Below, piece by piece: positions 5,772 through 6,589 of a DNA stretch of 6,589 nt. The notes below the pieces were generated by a model that was given only the letters and a program-made list of their open reading frames with translations, was not told the origin of the DNA and searched no databases. The stretch's first letter is position 1. Each line of letters starts with the position of its first letter. The translations under genes and the position numbers were made by a program. Source of the DNA: Flavobacteriales bacterium (lineage in GTDB: Bacteria; Bacteroidota; Bacteroidia; Flavobacteriales_D; CANHHI01); contig CANHHI010000092.1 of the NCBI GenBank assembly GCA_947460225.1, forward strand, positions 1 through 6,589, written 5' to 3'.

Positions 5772-6564
5772 CAATGTGATAATTCTCTGCGTACTGCGAT
5801 AAGTTTTCAGTATCAGTTAAGCCACGCTCGTGCAGTAATTTAAACATAAAAGAATATTTTTGTCTAACTTTGTCTTGTTCATTCTGTGGAACTGCCTGAT
5901 TTTTACGTTGATAGTTAGCCAATCCATCTTGTAATTTTTTCTTTAACGCATCCTTTGTATCAGATTGCGTAATCAAAGATTGCAAAAAAAAATCTTCGTT
6001 AATTTCATCTTCATTCTTTGGTCTTCCAAAAGGGTTTACACAAATAAAATTGCTTGTGTCTTTTGTTACAGAAACACAAGAACCATGATATGGCTCAATA
6101 TTTTTTTCTTCTTTTATTCTTGGGTCTATGCCAATGAGTGGGATATTTAATTTTTGTAATTTTTGTTCTGTTTCGTAGGCGTGAACCAAAGCACCAGAAA
6201 ACATCATAATGTCATCTTGATAAAAACTGCCATAGGATATTCCACCTCTCACAAGAAATCCATGTCGCAACATAACACGCTGATAAGTACTTGCAGCAAT
6301 ACAGATATTATAAAATACACTTTGAAAATTAACTTCATCATACTTTATTGATGCGATAATGCTGTCTGAAAATACTTTTAATGCCAAAGTACCTTTATGG
6401 TCTGTTCCTTTATCAAGTTCAAGATAGGCGTGATAAATAGCATTTTTTAATTCTTCAAACTTATGCTTTTCTCCATTGTCATAATCCTCTACAATTGATT
6501 TATAGCCTAAAATATCCATATAGCAAACGAGACAAGTTTGCATTTTTTCTGTGTTACTATTCAT
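5761..6564 (-). CDS. Uncharacterised protein with class III nucleotide cyclase-like domain
   Basis: The 267-residue product carries motifs resembling the class III adenylate/guanylate cyclase fold. CYMDILGYKSIV (14-25) has Asp17 where cyclases have the first metal ligand (FxDIxGF). LKVFSDSII (62-70) has Asp67 where the second metal ligand is expected. VRGGISYG (105-112) resembles the RxGIxxG strand, and SGALVHAYETE (123-133) resembles GxxVNxAxRLE. In the last motif the transition-state Asn and Arg appear to be replaced (His128, Thr132), so cyclase activity is doubtful; sensor, nucleotide-binding or divergent catalytic roles are possible. The C-terminal 100 residues are charged and helical-looking, without a recognisable domain. 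No signal peptide or membrane segment is seen. The ATG at 6564 is used; Met8 is an alternative. The gene converges on the panC-plug operon and looks clearly more AT-rich than ettA, which hints at acquisition by transfer. Only 25 nt upstream are visible, so any partner gene is out of view. Confidence 0.72.
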   Translation of the reverse strand: MNSNTEKMQTCLVCYMDILGYKSIVEDYDNGEKHKFEELKNAIYHAYLELDKGTDHKGTLALKVFSDSIIASIKYDEVNFQSVFYNICIAASTYQRVMLRHGFLVRGGISYGSFYQDDIMMFSGALVHAYETEQKLQKLNIPLIGIDPRIKEEKNIEPYHGSCVSVTKDTSNFICVNPFGRPKNEDEINEDFFLQSLITQSDTKDALKKKLQDGLANYQRKNQAVPQNEQDKVRQKYSFMFKLLHERGLTDTENLSQYAENYHIEIQ

Positions 6565-6589
6565 TTTTCACTAAGCATGATGTGTATAA

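Noticed and set aside
5471..5774. Short open frames on both strands in the palindrome island
   Set aside because: They are translations of the repeats with no protein-like pattern, and they end or begin inside hairpins.
1..6589. tRNA or rRNA genes
   Set aside because: I saw no cloverleaf-like arms with the conserved T-loop sequence and no rRNA-like segments; the non-coding space is limited to the two intergenic stretches described.

Overview
The window looks like a chromosomal piece of a Bacteroidota bacterium (Cytophagia/Chitinophagia-like or a relative). Three things point there. One gene matches the type IX secretion 'plug' (DUF5103) family, which is confined to that phylum. The starts lack purine-rich Shine-Dalgarno sequences and have A/T-rich leaders, and one divergent gene has a perfect TAnnTTTG -7 box. 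The arrangement of a GT5 glycogen/starch-synthase-like gene divergent from panC is, as I recall it, common in the phylum.

Layout: (1) positions 1-524, minus strand, are the first 174 codons of a GT5 glycogen/starch-synthase-like protein that runs off the left edge. (2) Positions 525-610 form a short divergent promoter region. (3) Positions 611-5391, plus strand, hold four tightly packed genes: panC (pantothenate synthetase), a leucine-rich-repeat protein with an N-terminal membrane anchor or lipoprotein signal, ettA (ABC-F translational throttle ATPase) and a T9SS plug-like exported protein. Junctions are a 14-nt overlap, a 15-nt gap and an apparent 77-nt overlap, so one transcript is likely. 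A strong hairpin followed by TTTT lies just after ettA, inside the start of the plug gene, and could attenuate transcription. (4) Positions 5392-5760 are a gene-free island packed with about ten short palindromes, ending in a long AT-rich inverted repeat. (5) Positions 5761-6564, minus strand, encode a stand-alone protein resembling class III nucleotide cyclases, convergent with the operon.

The housekeeping genes (panC, ettA) are ordinary. The main novelty is the palindrome island. Four hairpins are each preceded directly by a GTAG (one ATAG) tetranucleotide and are arranged as two inverted pairs with GTAG at the outer ends. That is the architecture of REP/BIME elements moved by RAYT (TnpA_REP) transposases. 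A second class of six mini-palindromes, each a perfect stem closed by C-NNN-G, surrounds the first pair. The cyclase-like gene also deserves attention: it keeps the two metal-binding aspartate positions but lacks the usual catalytic Asn/Arg motif. It has no readable partner inside the window.
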